Positions 17,366 to 24,984 of a stretch of DNA of 64,000 nucleotides are shown here, piece by piece. The notes beneath the pieces are model-generated. The model was given only the letters and a program-made list of their open reading frames with translations. It was not told the origin of the DNA and did not search any database. Each line of letters starts with the position of its first letter. The stretch's first letter is position 1. A program made the translations under genes and the position numbers. This DNA is from Truepera radiovictrix DSM 17093 (GTDB lineage: Bacteria > Deinococcota > Deinococci > Deinococcales > Trueperaceae): NCBI RefSeq assembly GCF_000092425.1, contig NC_014221.1, positions 1,865,001-1,929,000 of the forward strand, written 5' to 3'.

Positions 17366-17396
17366 TAGCCTGGCCCGTGGTTCACGGGCCAGGCTA
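17366..17396. terminator. Perfect 14-bp hairpin between convergent units
   Basis: TAGCCTGGCCCGTG and CACGGGCCAGGCTA pair around a GTT loop. It separates the DUF427 gene from the end of the antiporter operon. It shares the words TAGCC and GGCCCGTGG with other hairpins in this window. Confidence 0.75.
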
Positions 17397-17468
17397 CACC
17401 CTCTCTGGACGCTCACGTACGGGTCGGGCAGCGCACGAAAGCCCAAGAGCCAGCTTGTGCACGCCCGG

Positions 17469-17975
17469 CTATGCGAGCCACGCCTCCTCTTTAAACATGC
17501 GCGCGACGCGCGCCTCGAGGCGGCGCAGATCCCGCTCGCTCACCTCGGTGTCTTGGCCGCGGTCGAGCAGATGCAGCACCAAGCGGTCCGCGACAAGCTC
17601 CACCCCCGCCGTTCCCGGGATGAGGTTCGCCGCCCAGACGAACGCGATGCGCGCGACTTGGGTGCGTAGCCGCAGCTCCAGGGTAAGAAACCCCGGCGTC
17701 ACCGACATCTTGGGGCTGAGGGCGTGGCGCGCCACGTCGAGACCGCTCACGAGCGACCCCCACAGGAAAAAGGGGATAAACTGCAGCACCCCGAGGGGCC
17801 GCAGCCGGCCGTAACCCAGCGCCGGGGGGAGGAGCAGGAGGCTCGCGGCGGTCGCGAGGAGCGCAAACAGCAGCACGAGGGGGAGGTCCTCGAGCGCCCC
17901 TTCGCTCAGCACCCACCAGAGAAAGACGAAGCCGCCTAGACGCAGCGGCGCCGCCCTCAAAAGGCGCCACGTCAT
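17469..17975 (-). CDS. mnhE: Mrp-type Na+/H+ antiporter subunit E
   Basis: A 168-residue membrane protein and the last gene of the antiporter operon. Hydrophobic N-terminal segments (LGGFVFLWWVLSEGA; LPLVLLFALLATAASLLLLP) precede the MrpE signature region around FFLWGSLVSGLDVARHALSP and the C-terminal domain with VAFVWAANLIPGTAGVEL-type sequence ending in LDRGQDTEVSERDLRRLEAR. It overlaps the end of mnhD by four bases. MrpE is needed for assembly or full activity of the complex. Confidence 0.9.
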   Translation of the reverse strand: MTWRLLRAAPLRLGGFVFLWWVLSEGALEDLPLVLLFALLATAASLLLLPPALGYGRLRPLGVLQFIPFFLWGSLVSGLDVARHALSPKMSVTPGFLTLELRLRTQVARIAFVWAANLIPGTAGVELVADRLVLHLLDRGQDTEVSERDLRRLEARVARMFKEEAWLA

Positions 17976-19420
17976 CCGCGCACCTCAAAAAAGCGCAGCA
18001 GCGCACCGTAGGGCAGCGTCCCGAAGAGGGCGGCGAGGAGCGCGAGCCCCAGCGGGATCAGCTCCAGGCGCTTCGGCACGCGCCCCGTCGGTCGCCCCCC
18101 CCCGCCCGCGCGCCGCCCGACGAGCGGCCGCAGCGCCAGGGCCAAGTAGACCGCCGCTAAGAGCGACCCGGCGCGGAGCACCCACCCCCACCACGCCTGG
18201 TCGCTGGCGAGCGCCGCCGCTAAGAGCAGCTCCTTGGAGAGGTAGCCGGCGCTCGGCGGCAAGCCGAGCAGCGTCCAGATGCCGAGCAGCAGCGCGAGCG
18301 CCGAGAGCGGCCGCTGCCGCGCCGCGCCCGCCAGTTCGGCCAGCGTCGTACCGCCGCGCAGCAGCGTCAGCGCGCCGGCCACCATAAAGAGCGCCGCTTT
18401 GGCGAGCGCGTGGGCGAGCACGTGCATCAGCCCCGCCGTGGGGGCCCCCAAGGGGAAGCCCAAAAAGAGGTAGCCGAGCTGCGCCACCGTCGAGTAGGCG
18501 ATAAGCCGTTTGAGCTGGGTCTGGCGAATGGCCCTCAGCGACCCCCAGAGGATCGCCACCGCCCCCAGAGCGCCGAGCACCTGCCACGCCAGCGCGGGCA
18601 GGTGCTCAGGGAAGACCCCGAACCAGAGCCGCAGCACGAGGTAGAAGGGCGCTTTGACGACGAGCGCCGACAGAAGCGCGCTCACGGGCGCCGCGGCGCT
18701 CGCGTGCGCGGGGGGTAGCCAGACGTGAAAGGGCCAGAGCGCCGCCTTGACGAGCAACCCGACCGTCATCAGCGCGAGCGCCACCCACGTCGCGGCGCCC
18801 GGCACCAGCAGGGGCGGCAGCGCCTCCATGGCGAGGGTGCCGTAGCGGGCGTACAGGAGCGCGACGCCAAAGAGGTAGAAAAGCGACCCGGTGAGCGCCA
18901 TGAGCAGGTAGCGCATCCCCGCCGCGAGCGACACCGCGCTGCCCGTTAGGATCACGAGCCCCACCGCGGCGAGCGTCATCAGCTCGAGCGTGACGTAGAG
19001 GTTGAAGAGGTCGGCGGAGAGGTAAAGGGCGTTCATCGCCCCCCAGAGCAGGAGCCAGAGCGGCCAGAAGCTGTCGGCCTCGAGCCACCCCCGCGCCCCC
19101 CCAGCCGAGCCCCGGTGCGACCAGTAAAGGAGCGCGTAGAGGCTCACGGCAGTCCCGACGACCGCGTTAAGGAGCAGCATCGCGGCGCTGAGGCCGTCGG
19201 CGCGCAGCTCGATACCGAGGGGGGCGGCCCAACCGGAGACCGCGTAGCGCTGCACCCCCCCTTGCAGCACGCGCTGCGCGAGCGCGAGCGCGGTAGCGAG
19301 CACACCTGCTGCCCCCAAGAGCCCGATGACCGACGCGCCGCGGCGCCCGAACGCCGCGGCGAGCAGCCCCGCCACGACCGGCACGAGCACCCCGAGGGCG
19401 AGCGGAGAAGGTGGCGTCAC
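17972..19420 (-). CDS. mnhD: Mrp-type antiporter subunit D (proton-translocating NuoN/NuoM-like)
   Basis: A 482-residue polytopic protein of the proton-conducting transporter family. Key regions are the antiporter-like core with KAALWPFHVWLPPAHASAAA (about 223-242), the lysine-containing segment LKRLIAYSTVAQLGYLFLG, and HVLAHALAKAALFMVAGAL. The start is GTG 19420, one base after the stop of mnhC; an upstream in-frame extension is not supported. In this operon it is the only large ion-translocating subunit, because no mnhA-type NuoL-like subunit is present. The ion specificity cannot be read. Confidence 0.92.
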   Translation of the reverse strand: MTPPSPLALGVLVPVVAGLLAAAFGRRGASVIGLLGAAGVLATALALAQRVLQGGVQRYAVSGWAAPLGIELRADGLSAAMLLLNAVVGTAVSLYALLYWSHRGSAGGARGWLEADSFWPLWLLLWGAMNALYLSADLFNLYVTLELMTLAAVGLVILTGSAVSLAAGMRYLLMALTGSLFYLFGVALLYARYGTLAMEALPPLLVPGAATWVALALMTVGLLVKAALWPFHVWLPPAHASAAAPVSALLSALVVKAPFYLVLRLWFGVFPEHLPALAWQVLGALGAVAILWGSLRAIRQTQLKRLIAYSTVAQLGYLFLGFPLGAPTAGLMHVLAHALAKAALFMVAGALTLLRGGTTLAELAGAARQRPLSALALLLGIWTLLGLPPSAGYLSKELLLAAALASDQAWWGWVLRAGSLLAAVYLALALRPLVGRRAGGGGRPTGRVPKRLELIPLGLALLAALFGTLPYGALLRFFEVRG

Positions 19421-19421
19421 C

Positions 19422-19727
19422 TTAGTCCCGGTCCTCGGGCAGCTCGGTGCGGCCGGTCTGGGCGTGCAGGCGCCGCACCAGGGCGAGCGCAAAGGCCGTC
19501 GCGCTGACCGCGACCACGATCCCGGTCAGCACCAGCGCGTGCGCCACGGGGTCGGGCAGCCCCTGCGGCGCGCGGCGCGCTTCGCTCACCAGAAACAAGA
19601 ACACCGCGCTCCCCATGACATTCAGAGCGAGCACCTTGCGCAGCAGGTGCGGCTGGCTGAGCAGGGTGTAGAGCCCGCCGGCAAAGAGCAGCGCGCTCGC
19701 CGCGAGGTAGAGCGTCAGGGGCGTCAC
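19422..19727 (-). CDS. mnhC: Mrp-type antiporter subunit C (NuoK-like)
   Basis: A 101-residue protein with three membrane helices. Conserved NuoK-like segments are HLLRKVLALNVMGSAVFLFL and DPVAHALVLTGIVVAVSATA, the latter matching the DPxxQALxLTAIVI motif with H replacing Q. The start is GTG 19727, with GGAGG upstream, overlapping the mnhB stop as GTGA. The upstream in-frame extension lacks a start supported by a ribosome site. Confidence 0.92.
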   Translation of the reverse strand: MTPLTLYLAASALLFAGGLYTLLSQPHLLRKVLALNVMGSAVFLFLVSEARRAPQGLPDPVAHALVLTGIVVAVSATAFALALVRRLHAQTGRTELPEDRD

Positions 19728-20440
19728 GCCTCCCCCTCCGCTTCGGCCCGCCGCGGCGCGCGCACGACCAACACGCGCTTGATCGGCGGCCGCGCCGCGA
19801 CCACCAAGAGCATCAGCGTCCCCCCGACCGAAAAGGCCAGCAGCGTCTCGAGCAGCAGGATAAAGGTCGCCGTCCCCTGCGCCGGAAAGCTGAGGAGCGC
19901 TGCACCCTGCGCGAGGCGCAGCGTCCCGAAAAGGGCAAAAGCGGCGGGCCCCAAAAGCAGCCACGCGTAGAGCGCCGCGCGGTTTAGCCCCCTTAGGGCC
20001 GTGAGGCCGGAGAGCTGCAGCAAAAGCCCCGCCGCCCCCAAGACGACCCCCGCCTGAAACGCCCCCCCCGGCGCCGCCTTGCCGAGCCACAGCAAGTAGC
20101 CGCCCACGATGATCATCACCGGGACGAGCAGGCGCACCGTGAGCGCCAAGGGGGCGCTCGCGGGGGCCTCGCGGGGCAGCGCGCGCAGGTCGCGCGAGCG
20201 CCCGAGCGCGAGCGCGGCGAGCGCGGCGAGCAGCAAGACCACCACCTCGAGCCAGGTGTCGTACCCCCGGAAGTTCATCAGCACCGCCGTCACCGGGTGC
20301 TCCACGCCGCTCGCGGCCAGGTGGCGCAGCACCTCGTCGCGCAACCCGGCCGCCTCCACGGGCAGCTCAGCCATCGCCGCCAGCAGCGCCGCGCCGACCC
20401 CAGCGGCGAGCGCCAGCTTCGGCCACCGCGCCCAGCTCAC
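19724..20440 (-). CDS. Fused MbhE-like/MrpB antiporter subunit
   Basis: A 238-residue protein, clearly longer than the roughly 140 residues of stand-alone MrpB. Residues 1-80 resemble MbhE or the C-terminal end of MrpA (LMNFRGYDTWLEVVVLLLAAL matches the FRGxDTxxE element). Residues from about 95 onward are MrpB: RLLVPVMIIVGGYLLWLGKA, then PGGAFQAGVVLGAAGLLLQL. The two parts, separate genes or a piece of MrpA in other organisms, are joined here. GTGA overlaps bind it to both neighbours. Confidence 0.85.
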   Translation of the reverse strand: MSWARWPKLALAAGVGAALLAAMAELPVEAAGLRDEVLRHLAASGVEHPVTAVLMNFRGYDTWLEVVVLLLAALAALALGRSRDLRALPREAPASAPLALTVRLLVPVMIIVGGYLLWLGKAAPGGAFQAGVVLGAAGLLLQLSGLTALRGLNRAALYAWLLLGPAAFALFGTLRLAQGAALLSFPAQGTATFILLLETLLAFSVGGTLMLLVVAARPPIKRVLVVRAPRRAEAEGEA

Positions 20441-20712
20441 CGGCGCGGCGCCTTTCGTCGCGGCTCAGCGTGCGCGTCGCGGCCGAGCTGCGCCGCCGCA
20501 TCGAGGAGCAGCACGCCCGTCAGCCCCGCCCCGACGGCGGCCTCCGCGAGGGCGATGTCGGGCGCCCCCAAACGCACCCAGGCGAGCGCCATCACGAGCC
20601 CGTAGGCGATAAAGAGCACGACCGCCGTAAAGAGCTCGCGCCCCCGCAGCGCCCCCCAGGCCAGCATCAACAGCCCCACGACGATGAGGACGTCGAACAC
20701 CCACTCAACCAT
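20437..20712 (-). CDS. MbhD-like subunit (DUF4040), corresponding to part of MrpA
   Basis: A 91-residue protein with three membrane helices. The first is VFDVLIVVGLLMLAWGALRG; the second includes AVVLFIAYGLVMALAWVRLG. The family hallmark is the stretch APDIALAEAAVGAGLTGVLL. I place the start at ATG 20712 (MVEWVFDV); the frame stays open upstream through the tandem repeat of the mnhG 3' end but without sense. It overlaps mnhG by eight bases and the fused MrpB gene by four. Confidence 0.88.
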   Translation of the reverse strand: MVEWVFDVLIVVGLLMLAWGALRGRELFTAVVLFIAYGLVMALAWVRLGAPDIALAEAAVGAGLTGVLLLDAAAQLGRDAHAEPRRKAPRR

Positions 20713-21106
20713 GGGGCGCCTCACCGTAAGGCGTGCCGCTGTAGGACGTGCCACCGTAGGACGTGCCGCTGTAGGGCGCGCCACCGTGGGGCGTGCCAAC
20801 ATAGGGCGCCCCCTCGCGGAGGGCCGCCTCACGCCGCCGCGCGCTCTGCGCGATGAGGTAGCTGTTGGTCGCCCCGGCGAGGAGCGACAGCAGCCAGATA
20901 AAGATGAGCTTGAAAACGAGCGCCAGCGTCGGCGCGCGCAAACATAGCCCCAGAACGATCAGTCCCAGTCCCAGCGTGTCCGCTTTGGTGAGCGCGTGCA
21001 GGCGGCTGTAGGCGTCGGGAAAGCGCAGCAACCCCAGGGTGCCCGTCCAGAAAAACCCCGCGCCCAGCGCCACGCACACGGCGGCGGCGGCGTCGAGCGC
21101 GCTCAC
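20705..21106 (-). CDS. mnhG: Mrp-type antiporter subunit G with pentapeptide-repeat tail
   Basis: A 133-residue protein. The conserved part (about 1-97) has three helices and the motif LLRFPDAYSRLHALTKADTLG with SLLAGATNSYLIAQSARRR. The last ~30 residues are a tail of five-residue repeats (YSGTS/YGGTS/YSGTP) encoded by 15-bp tandem repeats, not part of the family. The start is GTG 21106, overlapping the mnhF stop as GTGA. Confidence 0.9.
   Translation of the reverse strand: MSALDAAAAVCVALGAGFFWTGTLGLLRFPDAYSRLHALTKADTLGLGLIVLGLCLRAPTLALVFKLIFIWLLSLLAGATNSYLIAQSARRREAALREGAPYVGTPHGGAPYSGTSYGGTSYSGTPYGEAPHG
20724..20813. repeat. 15-bp tandem repeat in the 3' end of mnhG
   Basis: About six imperfect units of the type GTAGGACGTGCCRCC run through the 3' end of mnhG. 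They read as pentapeptides in the mnhG frame and remain open in other frames, which explains the open extension upstream of the MbhD-like gene. Confidence 0.8.
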
Positions 21107-21393
21107 AGCGTCCCCCCCGAGGTGCCGCTCTGCGCCGCCGGCAGCGTGCGCGCGTGCTTGACAAAGGCCGTGACCGCGAGCACCGCTAGAAGCGCAAAGA
21201 CGAGCGCGACGTTGCGCAAGGGCGGGCTCGAGGCCACCTCCGCCAAGAGCAGCAAGATGGCGACGCCCGCCGTGCCGAAGAGCTGCGCCGCTAGCATCCG
21301 GTCGATCGCCGAGGGGCCGTGGAGCACCCGCAGCAGTCCGATCAAGATGTCGCCGAAGAGCAAAAGCGCAACCACCAAAAAGAAGGTCGTCAC
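21103..21393 (-). CDS. mnhF: Mrp-type antiporter subunit F
   Basis: A 96-residue protein with three membrane helices. The family element is GLLRVLHGPSAIDRMLAAQL followed by AGVAILLLLAEV and LRNVALVFALLAVLAVTAFV. The start is GTG 21393 and overlaps the stop of a 13-codon leader ORF by GTGA. It is the first structural gene of the F-G-D-(E+B)-C-D-E operon. Confidence 0.9.
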   Translation of the reverse strand: MTTFFLVVALLLFGDILIGLLRVLHGPSAIDRMLAAQLFGTAGVAILLLLAEVASSPPLRNVALVFALLAVLAVTAFVKHARTLPAAQSGTSGGTL

Positions 21394-21431
21394 AGCCGCG
21401 CACCACCTCTGACGCTAACGTCGATGAGCAT
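21390..21431 (-). CDS. Leader mini-ORF before mnhF
   Basis: A 13-codon ORF (MLIDVSVRGGARL) starts with ATG five bases after a near-perfect AAGGAGG and ends in a GTGA overlap with mnhF. The strong ribosome site serves this ORF, not mnhF, so entry to the operon should pass through it. It may be a coupling leader or the remnant of an upstream subunit gene. Confidence 0.5.
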   Translation of the reverse strand: MLIDVSVRGGARL

Positions 21432-21439
21432 AGAAGCCT

Positions 21440-21569
21440 CCTTATAAAAACCTAGGGCCCACAATCGGCTGCCCCCCATAGCCGCCGCTTGGCCCTAACC
21501 GCTGATGCGTCACGGGATGTCGAACCCGCCCGGGCACCCCGGCCCGGTAACACGTTTGTCGTCAGTCTA
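21440..21569 (-). promoter_or_regulatory. Structured leader with terminator-like hairpin upstream of the antiporter operon
   Basis: On the minus strand a TAGACT -10-like box (21564-21569) is followed by hairpin CCGGGC-N6-GCCCGG (21530-21547). Then comes a small CGGG-TTCGACAT-CCCG hairpin and a composite stem with outer arms TAGGGCC/GGCCCTA (21453-21497) and inner arms CGGCT/AGCCG. The last stem runs into TTTTTAT and then AAGGAGG, so it can act as terminator or ribosome-site switch. The arrangement fits a riboswitch or attenuator, possibly ion-sensing. The class is not identified. Confidence 0.5.
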
Positions 21570-21629
21570 CCCCGCCCGCCCCCCAAGCGGCGTGCCCACG
21601 CGCTTTGCAACGCACGGTAAAACGCGCAG

Positions 21630-21635
21630 TAAGCT
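21630..21635 (+). promoter_or_regulatory. -10 box (TAAGCT) of the EamA gene
   Basis: TAAGCT ends six bases before the GTG start, predicting a leaderless transcript. A TTGCAA lies 19 bases further upstream. Confidence 0.45.
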
Positions 21636-21641
21636 GCGAGG

Positions 21642-22520
21642 GTGAACGGTTACCTACTCGTCTTCGCCGCAGCCGTCCTGTGGGGGCTCATCGGCGTGTT
21701 TTCACAGGGCATTCTAGACGCCGGGGTCGGGGCGCTCGAGATCGCCTTCTGGCGAGCGGCGCTCGCCGGGGCGCTCTTCGCCGCGCACGCCCGCCTGACC
21801 GGGCAGCTCAAGCTCGCCGGGGCGCGCGACTTCGGGGCGCTAGCGGCCTTCGCGGGGGTCGGCGTGACGCTCTTTTACGCCGCGTACACCCTGGCGGTGC
21901 AAACCGGCGGCGTGAGCCTGGCCTCGCTCCTCCTCTACAGCGCCCCTGCCTTCGTCGCCCTCGCGGCGTGGGCGCTCCTCGGCGAGGCGCTCACCCTTAG
22001 CAAACTCGGGCTCTTGGCGCTGACGCTCGTCGGCGTCGCGCTCGTGTCCCAAGGGGGCGGCGAGGGGGTGCGGGTGGGGCCAGCGTCGCTCTTCTGGGGG
22101 CTTGTCGCGGCGCTCGCCTACGCCTCGTACTACATCTTCGGCAAGTGGGTGCTCGCGCGCTACGCGCCCGTGACGATCTACGCCGTCGTCTTGCCCATCG
22201 GCGCGCTCGGGCTGCTGCCCTTGGTGACCTTCGCCCCCAAAACCCCGAGCGTTTGGGGGCTCTTGCTGCTCCTCGCGGCCGTCTCGACCTACGCCGCGTA
22301 CGGGCTCTACTACACCGGCCTCAAACGGGTCGAAGCCTCGAGGGCGGTCCTGGTCGCCAGCGTCGAACCCGTCGTCGCCGCGCTCTTGGCCGCCCTGCTC
22401 TTCGGGGAGCGCTTGGGCGCGTGGGGTCTCTTGGGGGGTGCGGCGATCCTCGGCGCGGCGGTGCTCGCGAGCTTGCCGGCTCGCGCCGCCCGCAGCCCCC
22501 AACCCGGGGACCTCGCTTGA
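21642..22520 (+). CDS. EamA/DMT-family transporter
   Basis: A 292-residue protein with ten hydrophobic segments arranged as two EamA repeats. The first repeat opens with YLLVFAAAVLWGLIGVFSQG and ends near LLGEALTLSKLGLLALTLVG. The second begins at FWGLVAALAYASYYIFGKWV and ends with LVASVEPVVAALLAALLFGERLGAWGLLGG-type sequence, the typical ExxxA/GE element. Such proteins export or exchange small metabolites in the inner membrane. Its location before the arginine genes does not establish a substrate. Confidence 0.92.
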   Translation: MNGYLLVFAAAVLWGLIGVFSQGILDAGVGALEIAFWRAALAGALFAAHARLTGQLKLAGARDFGALAAFAGVGVTLFYAAYTLAVQTGGVSLASLLLYSAPAFVALAAWALLGEALTLSKLGLLALTLVGVALVSQGGGEGVRVGPASLFWGLVAALAYASYYIFGKWVLARYAPVTIYAVVLPIGALGLLPLVTFAPKTPSVWGLLLLLAAVSTYAAYGLYYTGLKRVEASRAVLVASVEPVVAALLAALLFGERLGAWGLLGGAAILGAAVLASLPARAARSPQPGDLA

Positions 22521-22607
22521 CCCTGGGCGGAGCGCGTGTTAGAGTCTGCAAGGTTATTGCCCGCGCTGCATTTGTATAGAGGGGCGCGAGCACACCACGA
22601 CACCGCC

Positions 22608-22640
22608 ATGCCGAACCCTACCCGCCGCGTCCGACGTTAG
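22608..22640 (+). CDS. Arginine-rich leader peptide upstream of argG
   Basis: A ten-codon ORF reads MPNPTRRVRR, four of its last five codons being arginine (CGC CGC GTC CGA CGT). It lies about 115 bases before argG, just ahead of hairpins and a T6 run. An Arg-dense leader is what ribosome-mediated attenuation of an arginine gene would need. The ATG lacks an obvious ribosome site. Confidence 0.55.
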   Translation: MPNPTRRVRR

Positions 22641-22695
22641 CGACCGCTCCAGAGGAGCGGAGGCCGTCGCGCGCCCTTTCGGGTGAGGGTTTTTT
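22641..22695 (+). promoter_or_regulatory. Candidate argG transcription attenuator
   Basis: After the leader peptide lies hairpin CCGCTCC-AGA-GGAGCGG (22644-22660). GGGTGAGGG (22681-22689) then precedes T6 (22690-22695). That GGGTGAGGGTT can pair locally with CCCT (22674-22677), or over a longer range with AACCCTACCC inside the leader ORF (22614-22623, one bulge). These alternatives could switch with ribosome position. Confidence 0.5.
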
Positions 22696-22755
22696 GCTGT
22701 TGTCGTGCCCCGCTCCCCCGCCCGCAAACCACACCCGACCCACTTAAGGAGCCCC

Positions 22756-24048
22756 ATGTCAGCGCAACAGGCAGCTCACGGCGCACGAAATCGCGCCGCC
22801 ACCCCCATCAAAAAAGCCCAAAAGGTCGTGCTCGCCTACTCCGGCGGCCTGGACACCTCGGTCATCTTGGCGTGGCTTCGCGAGGTCTACGGCGCGGAGG
22901 TCGTCGCCTTCACCGCCGACATCGGCCAGGGCGAAGAGGTCGCCGAGGCGAAGGAGAAGGCCCTCCGAACGGGCGCCGTGCAAGCTTATGCGGTCGACCT
23001 GCAGCGCGAGTTCGTCCAAGACTTTGTCTTTCCGGTGCTGCGCTCGGGCGCCCTCTACGAGGGCTACTATCTGCTCGGCACCTCGTTCGCGCGCCCCCTC
23101 ATCGCCAAAAAGATGGTCGAGATCGCCGAGGCCGAGGGCGCGGACGCGGTCGCCCACGGCGCCACGGGTAAGGGCAACGACCAGGTCCGCTTCGAGCTCT
23201 CGGCGTACGCGCTCAAACCCGACATCACGGTGATCGCGCCGTGGCGCGAGTGGACCCTACGGGGCCGCGAGGACTGCGTGCGCTACGCCCGCGAGCGGGG
23301 CATCCCGGTGGGCGTCACGAAGGAAAAACCCTACTCGGTGGACGCCAACCTCTACCACATCTCCTACGAGGGGGGCATCTTGGAGGACCCCTGGGCCGCC
23401 CCGCCCAAGGACATGTGGCGCCTCACGACCGACCCGATCGCGGCGCCGGACACCCCCGAGACGGTCGAGGTGACCTTCGAGGCGGGCGACCCGGTGGCGA
23501 TCAACGGCGAGCGCTTGGACCCCGTGGCGCTCTTACGCCGAGCGAACGACTTGGGCGGCAAACACGGCGTCGGCCGCGTCGACATCGTGGAGAACCGCTT
23601 TGTCGGGATGAAGTCGCGCGGCTGCTACGAGACGCCGGGGGGCACGCTGCTCTTTCACGCGCACCGGGCGGTCGAGTCGCTGACCCTAGACCGCCAGGTG
23701 ATGCAGCTGCGCGACGAACTCATGCCCAAGTACGCGGGGATGGTCTACAACGGTTTTTGGTTCGCGCCGGAGCGCGTGGCGCTGCAGGGGTTCATCGACG
23801 AGATCCAGAAGCCGGTGACGGGCACCGCGCGCTTAGAGCTCTACAAGGGCAGCGTCACCATCACCGGCCGCAAGTCGCCCAACTCGTTCTACCGCCAAGA
23901 CGTGGTCACCTTTGAAGAGGACGCGGTGTACGACCAGGCCGACGCGGACGGGTTTATCAAACTCAACGCCCTGAGGCTGCGCATCGCCGCCCAACTCGCC
24001 GCGAAGACCACCGCCGCGCCCCTCAAGATCCCGCAGTACACCGAATGA
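22756..24048 (+). CDS. argG: Argininosuccinate synthase
   Basis: A 430-residue enzyme that condenses citrulline and aspartate with ATP in arginine synthesis. The ATP-binding motif [15 protein letters not shown] (about 24-38) and the conserved [15 protein letters not shown] (about 132-146) are intact. The start is ATG 22756, six bases after AAGGAG; it gives a hydrophilic N-terminal extension of about 20 residues ([13 protein letters not shown]) before the usual start point. The stop overlaps the next gene. An Arg-rich leader and terminator-like element precede it. Confidence 0.97.
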   Translation: MSAQQAAHGARNRAATPIKKAQKVVLAYSGGLDTSVILAWLREVYGAEVVAFTADIGQGEEVAEAKEKALRTGAVQAYAVDLQREFVQDFVFPVLRSGALYEGYYLLGTSFARPLIAKKMVEIAEAEGADAVAHGATGKGNDQVRFELSAYALKPDITVIAPWREWTLRGREDCVRYARERGIPVGVTKEKPYSVDANLYHISYEGGILEDPWAAPPKDMWRLTTDPIAAPDTPETVEVTFEAGDPVAINGERLDPVALLRRANDLGGKHGVGRVDIVENRFVGMKSRGCYETPGGTLLFHAHRAVESLTLDRQVMQLRDELMPKYAGMVYNGFWFAPERVALQGFIDEIQKPVTGTARLELYKGSVTITGRKSPNSFYRQDVVTFEEDAVYDQADADGFIKLNALRLRIAAQLAAKTTAAPLKIPQYTE

Positions 24049-24503
24049 TGGCCACGCTCACCTCAGCGCCCACGGCGAAGCTGCGCGCCGCTACGCACGC
24101 TGATGTCGGCGCGTTGGCGGCGCTCTACCGGAGCGCTTGGGAGGACGAGACGGAGGACGAGGCGACGGTCGCGAGCTGGCTCGAGCGGGGCGGGGCGCTG
24201 CTCTTTGCCGCAGGTGACACCGTCGTCTGCGCGCTGCGCTGGCGCGAAGCGCCCTACGGCTGGGAGGTCGGGCGGCTCGCCACGCTCCCCGCGTACCGCG
24301 CCCAGGGTTTCGGGCGCTGGCTGATGACGCGGCTCGAAGCCCTCGCCATCCAACACAGCGTCCCCGAGCTGCGGCTCACGCTGAGCGACGCGCAGCGCGA
24401 GCTCCTGCCCTACTACACGCGCATGGGCTACCGCCCGTGCCGTCCGGAGGACCCCCTGACGCTCTGCAAACGCGTCGGGGGGGTGTGGCAGCGGCAGGGA
24501 TGA
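24045..24503 (+). CDS. GNAT-family acetyltransferase
   Basis: A 152-residue GNAT protein whose ATG overlaps the argG stop by four bases. The acetyl-CoA pyrophosphate loop is visible in [20 protein letters not shown] (about 84-103; R/Q-x-x-G-x-G/A type). The C-terminal part ends with [20 protein letters not shown]. It acetylates an amine by family. Its coupling to argG hints at a role near amino-acid metabolism, but no substrate is indicated. Confidence 0.88.
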   Translation: MMATLTSAPTAKLRAATHADVGALAALYRSAWEDETEDEATVASWLERGGALLFAAGDTVVCALRWREAPYGWEVGRLATLPAYRAQGFGRWLMTRLEALAIQHSVPELRLTLSDAQRELLPYYTRMGYRPCRPEDPLTLCKRVGGVWQRQG

Positions 24504-24519
24504 CGATGACGAGGTGGTG

Positions 24520-24984
24520 TTATGGCGTCTCGCCGCGCTCGAGCGCTTCTACATCGGCCAGATCCTTTTTTCTGCCGCTCGCGCGCTTGTTCCGCAAAAG
24601 CGCCTCACGGTCTAGAAAAGGTAGCGGTAAACCGTCTACGGTCTGTGTCACGCGGTTTTCCCAGGCCTCGGAAAACCCGACGCCGCTGATCTCGGTGAGG
24701 AGGTCGATGCGCCGCGGCGGAAGCCCGAGCTGGATCACGAGACCGGGTTTCACAAGGTCTTCTCGGGAAACGCCCAGCGCAGCGGTAGGAGCACCGAAGC
24801 GCTGCAGAGCACGCCACACGCGCTCAGCGTTCTCTTCACGCGACTCGAGCCAGATATCGATGTCACCCGTTGCGCGAGGTATGCCGTGAAGCGCAAGCGC
24901 GTAGGCACCGACGACCAAAAATCGTGCCTCTTCCGCGAGCAGCGCCTCGAGAAAGTCCCGAAAGTCTTCATTCAGGACGTTCAC
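24520..24984 (-). CDS. Nucleotidyltransferase-fold protein (DUF6036/AbiEii-like)
   Basis: A 154-residue protein with a nucleotidyltransferase-type core: RFLVVGAYALALHGIPRATG followed by DIDIWLE (about 27-53), that is the G-G/A-x-A-L-x-x-H-G and DxD elements. It ends with LDREALLRNKRASGRKKDLA, a helix common to these proteins. The start is GTG 24984 in a GTGA overlap with the small gene upstream. Proteins of this fold act as antitoxins or nucleotide-transferring toxins in some two-gene systems. Here the function is unproven. Confidence 0.8.
   Translation of the reverse strand: MNVLNEDFRDFLEALLAEEARFLVVGAYALALHGIPRATGDIDIWLESREENAERVWRALQRFGAPTAALGVSREDLVKPGLVIQLGLPPRRIDLLTEISGVGFSEAWENRVTQTVDGLPLPFLDREALLRNKRASGRKKDLADVEALERGETP

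Noticed and set aside
20724-20813. Tandem repeat as a CRISPR array
   Set aside because: Units of 15 bp follow without spacers and lie inside a coding sequence.
20713-20832. N-terminal extension of the MbhD-like protein
   Set aside because: The extension is only the antiporter repeat read in another frame; ATG 20712 starts the first membrane helix.
21515-21530. TTCGA-containing loop that looks like a tRNA T-arm in the antiporter leader
   Set aside because: No acceptor, D or anticodon arms can be built around it; it fits better as part of the leader RNA.
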